A stretch of 48,396 nucleotides of DNA from Lenisia limosa (lineage: Eukaryota > Breviatea): NCBI GenBank assembly GCA_001655205.1, contig LPNZ01009187.1, positions 1-48,396 on the forward strand, given 5' to 3'. This document shows positions 24,261 to 35,700 of this stretch, piece by piece; positions within the stretch are counted from its first letter, which is position 1, and each line of letters starts with the position of its first letter. The notes below the pieces were generated by a model. The model had not been told where the DNA came from and did not search any database. It saw only the letters and a program-made list of their open reading frames with translations. The position numbers and the translations under genes are program-made.

Positions 24261-25906
24261 ATGTCGTGCGTCGTCCCCTCAAAGCATTCACCCCGTGTTC
24301 GAACACTTGATAAGCCTCCTTCGTGGATTATAAAAACTACATCTACTGATAACGAATGGGAATCATTAGACGTGGTTGGTTGGGTGTCGTGTTTGATGTT
24401 GAAATTTAATGGTCTGTGTCTGAATTGAACTCAATTGTAATCTCGAATCTGGCAGCTTTTGATAACCTCATACATATGCTATCAAGTTTCTAAGGGGAAA
24501 CGTTTTAATACTGAGGTATACATGATTTTCCTAACACTTTGAGTTCACCATTTAGTGTGAAAGTGACCCTTCGCCATCGAAAACCATTGAATCCTCTCTT
24601 GCTGATGTATGTAAATTGATATCACGCTAGGAGGGATATCCTCCTAATCTCACGTTTTCATGGTAGCATATGAAAATCTTTGGATATAAGCGACCTAATT
24701 TACTTTAGGCATGTTCAACAGCCATTACTCCCCTAATACCTCCTGAACCTGACACCTCGAAGCAAAACCCGCCCGAAGGTGGGGATGATGTATATCGTTA
24801 CCCCAACATGGAAAATTGGCCTTTTCCACACCCTGCTTTGGGATCAGTATTTGATTTTCGCCATTGCAATTATTAACGTGTTAGACATATTGATGCAACC
24901 TTTTATGATTCATTCGTCACCCCTCAACCAAGTAGGTGTGCAAGCTGCTATTTCGTCTGACCTAAGTGGAAGGTACGTGGCTATTTGGGAATCAGGGTTA
25001 GAAAATAAAAATTCTCTCGTTTAGAATGCAATAAGACTCATATTATCTCAGTGGACGTACAACCCCGAAGCGAAGCAAGGCACCATCATCATGCTCTTCA
25101 ACAAGTTCAAATGAAGTTGGTCCCCTTTTGATATGTAATTATTTAGATGCCATGTGGAATGTCAGAAATGATCATTGCCAAACTATCGGTTTGTTGTGCT
25201 CTTGGTTATTGCAGCTAGGAGGTGTACTATATATTCTGTAAAGATATATATATATATATGTATACCTCCTAGATTACAGAGTGAGACTGGAACACGTATA
25301 TTATCTCATATTAGTTGTTTTTTTTTTTCAATCTTTAGTGTTGACAGTTGACAGTTGACAGATACTTTGTCAATTTCCAACCAGCTACTTGTATTTACTC
25401 ATTTCAGCGACAACTAGAAGCTGCGAAAACAAAAATCTCGTTTTTGGTGAGCAAAATGACGCAGTTATTCCCTGTAGCTTACAAGTAATTTTCCCAGGAA
25501 GACGAAGCTCATAGCCTTCAGAGCAAGCTTCAAGTTAATTCAAGGGAGGTGAGATATTTGGTTTGTACCAGTCAAATAGAAGAATATAAATACCTTTTCT
25601 GTTATTATTCAGTTGACGGCAAAAGACTGCGTAATTTCCAGTCAAAGAACTTTGATCAATCGACTTCAAAGTGGTGTAGACAATTAGTAGAATGTATTTC
25701 AGGTTTTTGTGTTTCATGTACAATGAATGATAAACTGGTTCTTTGGGGAGATACTAAACATGTTGTGTGGGCTTCAGTCGACCAACTATTTGCTGCACAA
25801 ATAAATGAACGTACTACTGAAAACTCATTTAGATAATACTGATAATATTCCAAAAGGCAAACCAATGCTTGAAACCGTGAATGAAGCGAAGAAATATTTA
25901 ATTTAG
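24261..25906 (+). CDS. Unknown coiled-coil protein
   Basis: ATG at 24261 reads MSCVVPSKHSPRVRTLDKPP, then SWIIKTTSTDNEWESLD. Later exons give CESDPSPSKTIESSLAD, TPLIPPEPDTSKQNPPEGGD, YPNMENWPFPHPALGSV, VQAAISSDLSGSGRTTPKRS and a Ser/Thr-rich stretch. A short coiled coil follows (25408-25550; RQLEAAKTKISFLEDEAHSL), then LTAKDCVISSQRTLINRL and a last exon KPMLETVNEAKKYLI with TAG at 25904-25906. The low-complexity then coiled-coil layout recalls cytoskeletal or centrosomal adaptors, but no family is recognised. The second and fourth introns have ambiguous phase. A 27-codon ORF at 24060 (MPKITIVRGVTTTT...) just upstream could be a missed first exon or a uORF. Confidence 0.55.
25341..25361 (+). 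repeat. Three tandem TTGACAG heptamers
   Basis: Exact copies lie at 25341-25347, 25348-25354 and 25355-25361, in an intron of the coiled-coil gene. A TA microsatellite lies about 90 bp upstream (25244-25262). Confidence 0.9.
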
Positions 25907-25939
25907 GCTGTCAAAAAAGAAACTACGAACGAAACCATA

Positions 25940-28900
25940 TTACGAAAGGAGGGCCGTTTGTGAGGTTTGTGAAACCTTGCCGATTACGGGCGGCTCTTGT
26001 TCCTCAGCTTCCCCATCAAGATCAATGTTCAAGTCATCCAAACTGACGAGATGGACTGAAGGCTTGACCTGGTTAGTTTGGGAGCGAGAGTCGGCCTTTT
26101 CCGGTTCCACTACCGCCTCGCTGGTCGGTGCAAAACTGCAAAGCTCATTGTCAAGGCTGCTGAGCCGACTATCTCTCAGGATGCCAGGATAAAAGGTAAA
26201 CAGCTTGACGGGTATCTGAAACAGTTAGTTCGAGCGCTCATATGAAATATTAATTCAAATGGCTTCAAACCATAGCCATCTTTGCTTTAAAGAAAGAGAC
26301 GCCATGAAAGGAACCCAGCTCACAGAAGAACCATCAGTTGGTATGCCAGTTGGTGGAGTGACCCCGTTTTCGGACACCGGAGTAAGGGTACTTGCCATAT
26401 GGACACTCAGGGACCGCCATTGACTGGCATTTGCCGCCATAACCTGTGACGAGGATGGCGACCTCTTTCGCCGTCTTTGGCTCGTTAGCATTATACAAGC
26501 GCATACTACACCGATCAATAACGCTCCAGTAACGACGAAGAATATCTTCCAAGGAAACTCAAAGTCGTTATCAGTAGATATGGGCATGATTGCAAATGTT
26601 GCGTTACGGACGGTAAAGTGAGATTTTGTCACAGTTCTGTCAGACCACCATATCTGCCGCTTTTGGGTTGGCTACAGGGTGACGGGTTGAAAACACAACT
26701 AAGAAGTGTTTCATGACAAAAATGTAGATTGTGTAGAGAATAATTCACAAAATCTTGAAAAGCAAAACTAGCCCCAGCAAGTCAACGCAAAACAACCCAG
26801 GCCTTTCACCTCCCCTTCCCTCCAACATCGTCTCCACATTCAGGATAAGCCATAATCCAGTCATTGGCGGAATCATCAAAATAATAGAGTCCCAGGAGCT
26901 CATCAGTCGAGTTTTCAGGTGTCGGTATGTGGACTTGACTGCATTCTGCCGATAATTCATCGCTGTCAGATTCAACGTCTGATTCAGCCTCATCGTAGTT
27001 GCTTATCACAATCAACATTTCAAAGACAAATAGAGCGTCTAAAGAGTGAGTATTTTGTGTTAAAACTGAGCTTTGCTCATTATAATGCGGGGTCACGGTA
27101 TGGTCCCAGTACTTTTGATACTGTCATAACTTAGATATTATATGCATGAAAAAAAATAAATCGTCAGGTTTTCAATAACTCAATATAAGTGGGTGATTGG
27201 GACCTCTTACCATCAACACCAGGCGGGGTGGATTCTAGCAGAGATATAGTTGAAATAAAAGAGGGTAATTTGTTGTTGAAACGGAAAAGCACATCAGGAG
27301 TCACATCTGATAGGCCAAGCAGTAGTGACACGTCTTCTCCATTTGTACTTGATACCTGTAAATATTAGTCAAGCTGTGTATAACATATATATTATAGCAA
27401 TGAGAAATAAAAAATAAAGATGTATCTGGCCGAAGCCGTCCACCCATCACGCTTATAAGAGATATTGGATTGCCTTACAACTCTGTGCACACAGCTTTTT
27501 GCGTGCCTCCCCCAGCATTACCTACAAGGATTAGACTCATGAATAAGGACAATAGCCCCTGCATAATAACACAGGTAGGCCCTCCTAAATCCGTCTTATG
27601 CCACAGATACAGGAGGTGCCAGTTAGAAATGCAAATATCAAAGGCCTTATAGAATAATAATTTCATGATATAGTATACTATATATAGAATGAGAAATAAA
27701 ATATAAAGATGTATCTGGTCAAAGCCGTCCACCATCACGCTTATAAGAGATTATATATTGGAACATTGGGTTTTCTCAGCGATTCTTTATCACTGCTAAA
27801 GGCCATTTGAACCCAAAATGAAACCCAGGATACTTATTTGATGAATAATAAATACTGGTTGAATCAGTAGTACGGCTTTTGTGAACATAAAAAAGACTGC
27901 AAACCGTAAAAGAAGTTACGGTCTGACAAAGGGCGTCTCCATCATATAAAGCCTCGCAATCGCATACACACTCGTCTTGATCTAAGGTCCCGTGTACGCA
28001 ATCCTTAAAGCACGATTCTAAAAGGTAACAGGCACTTCATTGGCAAAAAGAATAATGCTCAGTCTTAAAATAATTGATAAATATTAATTATAAACGATGC
28101 AATTCGCCATATTGTCAATTTAGCCTCCCACGAGAACACTGCTTTTCGATACTCCAGGTATTGGCAAGACACACCATCTCAATAATGCCTAAAAATGTGA
28201 AACAGAACGACGGGAACTACCAATTGAGCCACTGGGACATGGAAGAAAACACGACGTTTCGGCTGTCGATTCAAGAGGGCACAGTGCTGTGTCGTATGGT
28301 TCAGGGATTTGCTGGGATTCTGCAGTACACCCAACTACAGTGTAATGTGAAGTGCTACATTATTGCCGATTGACAACAGAACTGCTTCAGTTTGACCTGA
28401 AGGAGATCCAGCAATCAGACAAATCTATTACTTTCCAAAAAAATTAAAACAAATCAAAAGCTCCTTCTTCAATCAGTGTACCTTGTTTATTGAGAAGTTC
28501 CCAGGTCTGGTTGGATTTACATTGGAACGAGAGCCCAAGTGATGAAGTAATATTCATCCCAGGGTTGATCGGGAGAGAGACGTTGTTGAAGCTCTAGGTA
28601 AACAGGCATCAGAAAGAGATGTTTTTGAATGAATGTGAACTGGATTGTGTTTAATGGTGAGCACTGAACATTCACAGCCCTGCCACTCACATGAGTCTCG
28701 AACAAGGGTTCTGGACAAGAGCTTTCACCGCAATCCGTGGAATTTGAATTGGGAGGCTGGTCACAAGGCTTGGATTCTAGGGGGTGAGGCTGGTCACAAG
28801 GCTTGGATTCAAGGGGGTAAGTTTGCAAATGAAAGCATTCCAGATATTATTGTTTATTCACTCACAGCACCCCCGAACCTGTCAACCAGGTGCTGCCATT

Positions 28901-29231
28901 ACACGTTAAAGTATAATATTGGGTCAAACATGTGGTGTTACTGCTGCAAACCTGAAATATTATGTTCTAAACTCGCTGTCGATAATTTTCTGATACTGTT
29001 GGAACTGAAGTGGAGGATAAGTTGAAACTGTAAAAGACTCTTTCCCAAGCTTACAGCAGATGAAACGTCGCCAAGGTCACAGGGTGGAGTTTGGCATTCA
29101 ACATTAAGCAACGTGGGAGGGAGGCACCCCCCCCATACTACACCTGAAAATAAGCTGACTTTGTCAACAACCGCCCTACCAAAAGAAGCTAGAAGGAACA
29201 CGAGTAAGGGTGGCTGCCCCCACCCCTTCAT
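25940..29231 (-). CDS. EGF-like single-pass transmembrane receptor-type protein
   Basis: ATG at 29231 opens a signal peptide (MKGWGQPPLLVFLLASFG). The Cys-rich ectodomain includes GGCLPPTLLNVECQTPPCDL, TTCLTQYYTLTCNGSTWLTG, an 11-aa tandem repeat PLESKPCDQPH (28753-28818), SLGLSFQCKSNQTWELL, CPLESTAETSCFLPCPSGSI (28215-28330) and an EGF-like ESCFKDCVHGTLDQDECVCD with CEALYDGDALC (27900-28020). The juxtamembrane part has VSSTNGEDVSLLLGLSDVTP (27195-27358) and an acidic segment with DEAESDVESDSDEL (26840-27000). One TM helix (26485-26555; IFFVVTGALLIGVVCACIML) is followed by SQRRRKR and a ~120-aa cytoplasmic tail ending at 25940-25942, with no kinase domain. An intron at 27365-27770 carries one full and one half family B repeat. 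Exon edges in the ectodomain are uncertain. Confidence 0.75.
27400..27520 (+). repeat. Family B dispersed repeat, copy B1
   Basis: The copy runs from TGAGAAATAAAAAATAAAGA through GTATCTGGCCGAAGCCGTCC, CATCACGCTTATAAGAGA, TGCCTTACAACTCTGTGCAC and ACAGCTTTTTGCGTGCCTCC to CCAGCATTA. It lacks the ATTCACCCAATCAT segment seen in B3. It is intronic. Confidence 0.8.
27688..27762 (+). repeat. Family B dispersed repeat, half copy B2
   Basis: GAATGAGAAATAAAATATAA, GATGTATCTGGTCAAAGCCG and CACGCTTATAAGAGATTA match the left half of family B. The right half is absent. A TATAGTATACTATATATA palindrome lies immediately left. Confidence 0.75.
28753..28818 (-). repeat. 33-bp tandem duplication in coding sequence
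   Basis: Two 33-nt units (28753-28785 and 28786-28818) differ by about one base and encode two copies of an 11-residue PLESKPCDQPH-type repeat in the EGF-like receptor ectodomain. The phase is preserved. Confidence 0.85.
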
Positions 29232-29795
29232 GTGGGCCCTTTAATTCGAAAAATTCTTCAAAGAGTGTTAAATAATTAAATACAGGGGATCAAGAAGGTA
29301 ACTCGTCGGTTTACAGCAGTTGTGATATGATGATATGAAACACAGAGCTACAGGGTTATCAGTATTTTGTCTTCGTCCCCACAATACGTTCTCTAAGGTT
29401 ACAGTCTATTTCAGGTCTGTTGTTTATTTATTTTACATAAACAATAATGAGTAAAAGAGTTGTTTGGATTGTGATTTTGTTGTGATTTCTTTCCTTTATA
29501 TTAATAAAGTTCTAATTAAAATAACTACAAGTGGTTGATTAGTGAAAAGAGAAAATGGAAAAAATCATTTTCTTTATGATTCAACAACAATAATAAAAGT
29601 TGAAAAGTTGAAAGAGGAAAAGCCTACATAAGTAGCAGCTAATGTTCAGAAAAGTGATAATATCTGAAGGTTCTTGAGGTCAACAAATGCAATTTGTACG
29701 TCTATAAACATAATAGTGAATTATATCTAATTTGAAGCGGCTTGATTCGGACTGGAGGTCCGGAGCCGAGTGTAATCCTAACTTCGGTGTTGATC
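29232..29795. other. Divergent spacer between two membrane-protein genes
   Basis: The EGF-like receptor starts leftward at 29231 and the RCC1-type giant gene starts rightward at 29796. The spacer is AT-rich, with no recognisable gene. Both promoters presumably lie here, but no clear motif stands out by eye. Confidence 0.5.
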
Positions 29796-32700
29796 ATGCC
29801 AACCTATATCGTTGTGCTTCTGGCCGCTCTCGTTTACCTCGTCTCAGGTTAGTAATGGACTCTTTTGAAAAGCATACATCCCTTGTTTCGGATTTCGTAT
29901 TCAATGGGACCATGGTATAACCCTTATTTCTCGGTCCAACTGACACTATCTTTTTGCATATATCACCAAATCAGGCAGCGAAGAAGTATCGTCTCCCACG
30001 TATCTCGGCGGAGTCGGCCTTAACCTCGGAAATGTCTTTGGTATCACGAACTACGAATCCAACATGTAAGCGCACTGACTTACATATATTCTTGCGGAAC
30101 AACACCTTCGGATGTATACCAATCCTTGGCTACTGGGTAATAGTCACCTTCTAGGACTCAGGTAATGAAGGGAGTTGCCGAAGCAGAGAAAGCATGGGCA
30201 CCAGTTTTATGGCAAGATGCTATCATCACAATGTGTAAGCTGGATATGCGGATGATACAGAATGCAGAAAACCGTGGTATTAGATGATAGAGGATGACCG
30301 TACATACCAAAATGGAAAATTAGTCGTAGATAAAGTTAGCCACATCTACTTAAATCATCCTTCATAACACCGTTGCTTGCTTTGATCCCAACCAGTGTGT
30401 TTTTTGAATACTCCATTGTACTGAGGAGAACTCCACCTATGTATGAACTTGTTAAATGAATTATTATCATGAAAACAAGTTGACCCCCTAGCAAATTCCA
30501 CAATTGAGTTGATCGGCCATGATGCTGCAACTGAATCGTCTCTGTCAGCAACCCTTGGCCTTCCTGCCACCAGTAGGCACCGCTCCTCCCCTTCTCTTAT
30601 CCCCTCTGTTCCTCTTCGTAACTCCACCCTCCACCATGGTGTTTACCTAGGTCTTATTGCTTAGTAACCCACATGTGCCCCATTGGGTCAACAGTCATGC
30701 TAGCTGCCTCGGTTGAAGACGCCATTGTTTACATGGCGTGTATGCTGGGTCTTCCTGAGAGAGTAATGGACCAATTTTGTTACCTAAAGACGATATATGT
30801 AGAAGTGCTGATGGAGGGCTGTCTTTTTTTTTACTTTTCCTTTTAACGGTTTAGGTATGAGTTTTCTTTATGCGTACTCACCTCAACCAACCCCTGACTT
30901 CTTAAATGTGGGTTATGGTATATTTTTGAAACCTTTTGAAAGTTATCAACCCATTTAAAATGTTTTGGTATTCAATCTGTTGCTTTCACCCTAATCTTCC
31001 AGCATACTGTCGCTTTTTCTGAAAACTTGCGTTTCTTTGACTTTGGGACAGCCATAACGAACATCTTCGCCTTACAGCAGGTGCGTGTAGTGGTATTTTT
31101 TCAACAGACTTCGCCACCCATTCTTTACCACTTCATCGTTTAGGGCGTGGTGATTACTTCTGGCAATAGTGGGCCAGATGAATGTGTCTAGGTATTTGTC
31201 ATAAACTAGGATTGGCCTGTTATAGGATCGATTTATTCTATGATTCTCATTAATCTCTGTTTTTTTCTTGTCCCGAATTGATTTTTAATAATGGACTTGG
31301 GTCCCAAAAAGAGATCTGTTAACTCCCTCTTTCCTCACCATTCAGCAATGAAAATATTTGGCGTTAATAGAGGTGATCGATTCGGCTCCTCTTGGAGCCC
31401 TACAATGTTGTTCAGTATGAGCAACGATATCGTCGACGTGGTTTCACAGAGGGCGAATAGAACATTAGTATTGCTGAACGATGGTGGGATGGGCAGATAT
31501 ATTATATGACATCTGATAATTTAGTATTTCTCACATCATAGGAACGCTCTTCACCATTGGGGCTGATGTGTTTCCACCTTACACCACAAAGCCTCTCACA
31601 GCAATACTGACAGAAGTACAAGGCTTCCAGTACCTTGACGATGAAGACACCCTCTTCATACTCAAAGGTCTGGCTGTTCAGAAAATAACATTACATTCTT
31701 TGAATGCATATAAATTTCGATCACAAAAACAACCCACCTTCAAGGTGATTATTGCTTTCCTCCTCTTTTTTTAACTTTCCTCCTCTTTTTGTTTTTGTTT
31801 TTCTTCTCTTTTTCTCCTTCTTTTTTTCTTTTCCTCATTTTATCTTTTCTATTCATGTAACCTTTCAGATGGGAAAGTGCAATGTAATTGTGGGCGCTCG
31901 CGTGAGTTCTCCTTTGGCCTTTCATCAAAGACTGGCTTTTCTGTTGTGGTTTGCGAGGGACTGTTTGACAGTCTCAAAAAATGACGGATTCACACCGAAT
32001 ATCAGTAGTAACAGCCTGTTCGCTCAATAGGAAAGAACGAACGGATTAACAATATTTATTTACCCCAACTATTGTTGTGTATCCTAAAACTACTACAGTA
32101 ATGTTGTAGCCCAACCTTGGAGAGAGCCCTATCACAGATTTCGCAATCAATAAGAACCTGCAGATCACTACGCTTGCTGGTGGTAGGCTGTCAGGGCTTG
32201 AGAGCTGATAAATACCAATTTTCCATCAATCTTATTTGTGAATATGCAATTCTTCCTGTTTCATTTTTATGTGTTCTTAAAGTGTTTTTTTTTTACCTTC
32301 TAGGGGTAGTGTATGGACACGGGCTGAACCACAACCGCATTTTAGACTCACAACAGTCGGTCAACTCGCTGATATGGCAAAAGGTTTGACGTTGCGTACT
32401 CAATGTAGTATTTGGCCGGATTAGTTTCTCACTTCCTTCCTCCCCATCACTCCTTGTTTTTCAGTATTATACTGGAGTAACGGGTTACAGGGTAGCATAA
32501 TCGACTGTATGTGGTTTATTCAGCCAATATTCGAGTTTTGTCTTTGTTTACAGTGATGGGATGCGGTGCTGCAGAAGCGATTAGCCTGGGCTTTGNNNNN
32601 NNNNNNNNNNNNNNNNNNNNNNNNNNNNNNNNNNNNNNNNNNNNNNNNNNNNNNNNNNNNNNNNNNNNNNNNNNNNNNNNNNNNNTCATCATTCTCAGCG

Positions 32701-35700
32701 GTGAATAGCGACACTTCCATTGTTGGCGTGTCCATGGCTGAGAACTATGGAACGCCGAGAGTAACGTCACTCTATTTTCGGTTTGAAGGCCTTGTTTATA
32801 GTGTCTTTCAATAATAATTAATATGATATGTCGTGTACAAGTAGTACATGATATATCAACGGTTTCTATGATTAAACTTTTCTAATTCCCCTGTAGAGAC
32901 CCTGGTCAGGTAATCTTACCGAGTGGTCACCCCTACAAAGTACTTACTGAGGACCTCTGTACCTTCATTTTGATAGACGGTAGGTCTTAAAACTAATATT
33001 ACTGATCAAGAGAAAGGCAACTATTTTCATCAGCCTAATTATCAGCTTTGTCCAATAAATGATATCCAAGTTACATATGCTACATAGGGTTATATCGATT
33101 ACCATATTCTGTATTAGTACATAATTACCCGTATTTTGCTTCATTTGTTATCATGTCATATGGGTTGAACCAGCATACTTTATATCATATGTTTTATGTC
33201 GCTTCTTTTCGTTTGCTTGATAGATTTTCAATGATTTACTTTCTTGTGTCATCGTGATGTGGTGAACGGTTGATTATCATTTGTCGCATTATCCTCTCAT
33301 CTTGTAGATTTGGATTATTACCGCAACCCTGAATTTGTTGTTTACTTTTCCGGTTCCTTCGACTGCTTTAAAAAGTATAACATTATGTCACCGGTTGGCA
33401 CAAATGAGTCTTTTCCTCTTTTTTTGGGCTGTTTCGGATGCTAATAGGCTAATAATGGGTTGAATCTCTCAGGTACAACTTATTCTGATCAAATAACTGA
33501 CTCATCACTTTGACACTTAGAATACTTTAATGTACAGGTACAGTTTATTTGGTCTTTCTAACACATTACACTTGCCTTTTGTTAAAAAAAATAAAATAAT
33601 GAAATTTAGGAAGGATCGTACCCGAACAATATGATAGAAGGCTACTTACAACTGACAATTGGGAAAGATCTTCTCAACATCTTCCTCACAGACACCGCCC
33701 TCATTCTGGAATGTACGCTTCCACAGTATTATATTATTTTATATTATGGTAATGAGAAATAAAAAATAAGGTTGTATCTGGCCGAAGCCATCCACACCAT
33801 CACGCTTATAATAGTTGGATTATAGTATAATATTAATTCACCCAATCATTTGCCTACAACTGTGTACACAGCTTTCTGCGCGCCTCCCCAGCATATCATT
33901 TATAGTTATGGATATTATTGATGTACGCCTCTGTGCTTCCTTACTCTTTAGACGAATCTGTGTTAACTGTTAAAAAAAGCTCGGGAGACACGACTGTGAG
34001 AGGGGATTTGTCTTCTAATTTTTCTTCCTGACACTTTTTATTTTATGACAGCATTTTTTTTCTCATTTTTTAAGTACCCACGTCCCATCGAGGACTTCAT
34101 CAAAGGCATTACCAACTACGATGATACTGTGATTGTCTGGACGGCCAAGGGGGAGGTTGGTGTCTTCGTGTCAACACCTAGCGTAACGATTATAGGCCTA
34201 CATCCTCGGCAGCTTCTCCAACGCTCTCGGATACAACGCTGCCGATATTGCTGGACAGGATGTGTTCCACTCCTGTAGGACGGGGTTGCTCTTTTTTTGG
34301 CTCCACTTTGGTCAAAAAGAAGATGACTTAACCAATTTCAGATAAGGATATTGACCCCTACTGTCCTTCATATATAGCAGGCACCATCCTCAGATACGCT
34401 TAACTGATCTCACAATTCAGTTCTTCCGTTCCATCAAACACTGTGGCCGATCAACGATGTGAATCTCTTTTCCAATGGTGGTTATCTTCAATCAGGTTTG
34501 CTGAGGGTTCGACAAAGACTGAGAATAAATCTATAGCTAAGATTTTTATCTTGAAACTGGTCATTATGAGGGGAAAGAGATTTGCTACTTTGTCTCTTTG
34601 GCTGAAAAATCCTCAAATGTTTGTCTTCTCTTATCAATTCCTATTTTCCACCGCACCTCCCCACTGACCACTCACGAGTACAGGCTCGCAGCTCTATGTT
34701 ATGGGCTATGCCTGCGGCCCTTCTTCAGTCACCAGCAACCAGTATCAGTCCTATGCGTCGATAAGTGAGCCGTTGGACTCCCCGAACTCATAGGGTTTTT
34801 CTGCTCTGAACCACCAATCCGCTCCATCCCGAATAGAAAAGAAACGGTGAAAATATGTCCATTTTCTGTGGATAGCTTTAGCCCCCCCCCCCCCNNNNNN
34901 NNNNNNNNNNNNNNNNNNNNNNNNNNNNNNNNNNNNNNNNNNNNNNNNNNNNNNNNNNNNNNNNNNNNNNNNNNNNNNNNNNNNNNNNNNNNNNNNNNNN
35001 NNNNNNNNNNNNNNNNNNNNNNNNNNNNNNNNNNNNNNNNNNNNNNNNNNNNNNNNNNNNNNNNNNNNGGACTTCATATTATTTGGGCTTCACTTTGCTT
35101 CAAAAAAAGACTGAATTTCTCTCTAAATCCTCGAAAACTATCGATATTTTATCGGTCTTTTTAGGACCGAAGTGAAGCCCCATATATTAATACATGACTT
35201 GATAAAGATGGAATTCAAGGGATATAAATATTGCTAAAAGGTGCTTAAACAAAGATTGTTTTACCGGGACCTTATTTTCATTCCCTTAGACGGCTCAGCA
35301 GCGTATTCATGTCAAAAGTCATACAGTGTTTGTAGCAGTAAGGGGGGGGGGGGCAGCTTTGGTTGTNNNNNNNNNNNNNNNNNNNNNNNNNNNNNNNNNN
35401 NNNNNNNNNNNNNNNNNNNNNNNNNNNNNNNNNNNNNNNNNNNNNNNNNNNNNNNNNNNATACCCCATGCGGTAAGCTCAGAAGACAATCCAAATGACCT
35501 GGCCAAATATTTGAGTGCTTTGGATGGATTTTCATTTATTTGTTGTTGTTTATCTCATTCTACAGTTGATGAGGTGGCGAATCAAGTTGCTGTTGAGGGC
35601 TATGTCAGTAACTATAAAATGACGAATCTCCCTTTCCCTGCTTACTCTTTTAACAACGCTGAGTCTTTCAACACGTTCTTGGTCAAAGGTATGCCCATGA

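Noticed and set aside
28074-28373. 99-aa forward ORF with protein-like composition (NYQLSHWDMEENTTFRLS)
   Set aside because: The reverse strand here reads CPLESTAETSCFLPCPSGSI, a Cys-rich exon consistent with the EGF-like receptor on both sides, so the forward frame is most likely a shadow.
31144-31190. GVVITSGNSGP resembling the Asn/GNxGP block of subtilisin-type proteases
   Set aside because: No catalytic Asp, His or GTSM-type Ser blocks are seen in order, and the surrounding exons fit repeated RCC1-like strands (TLVLLNDG-TLFTIG).
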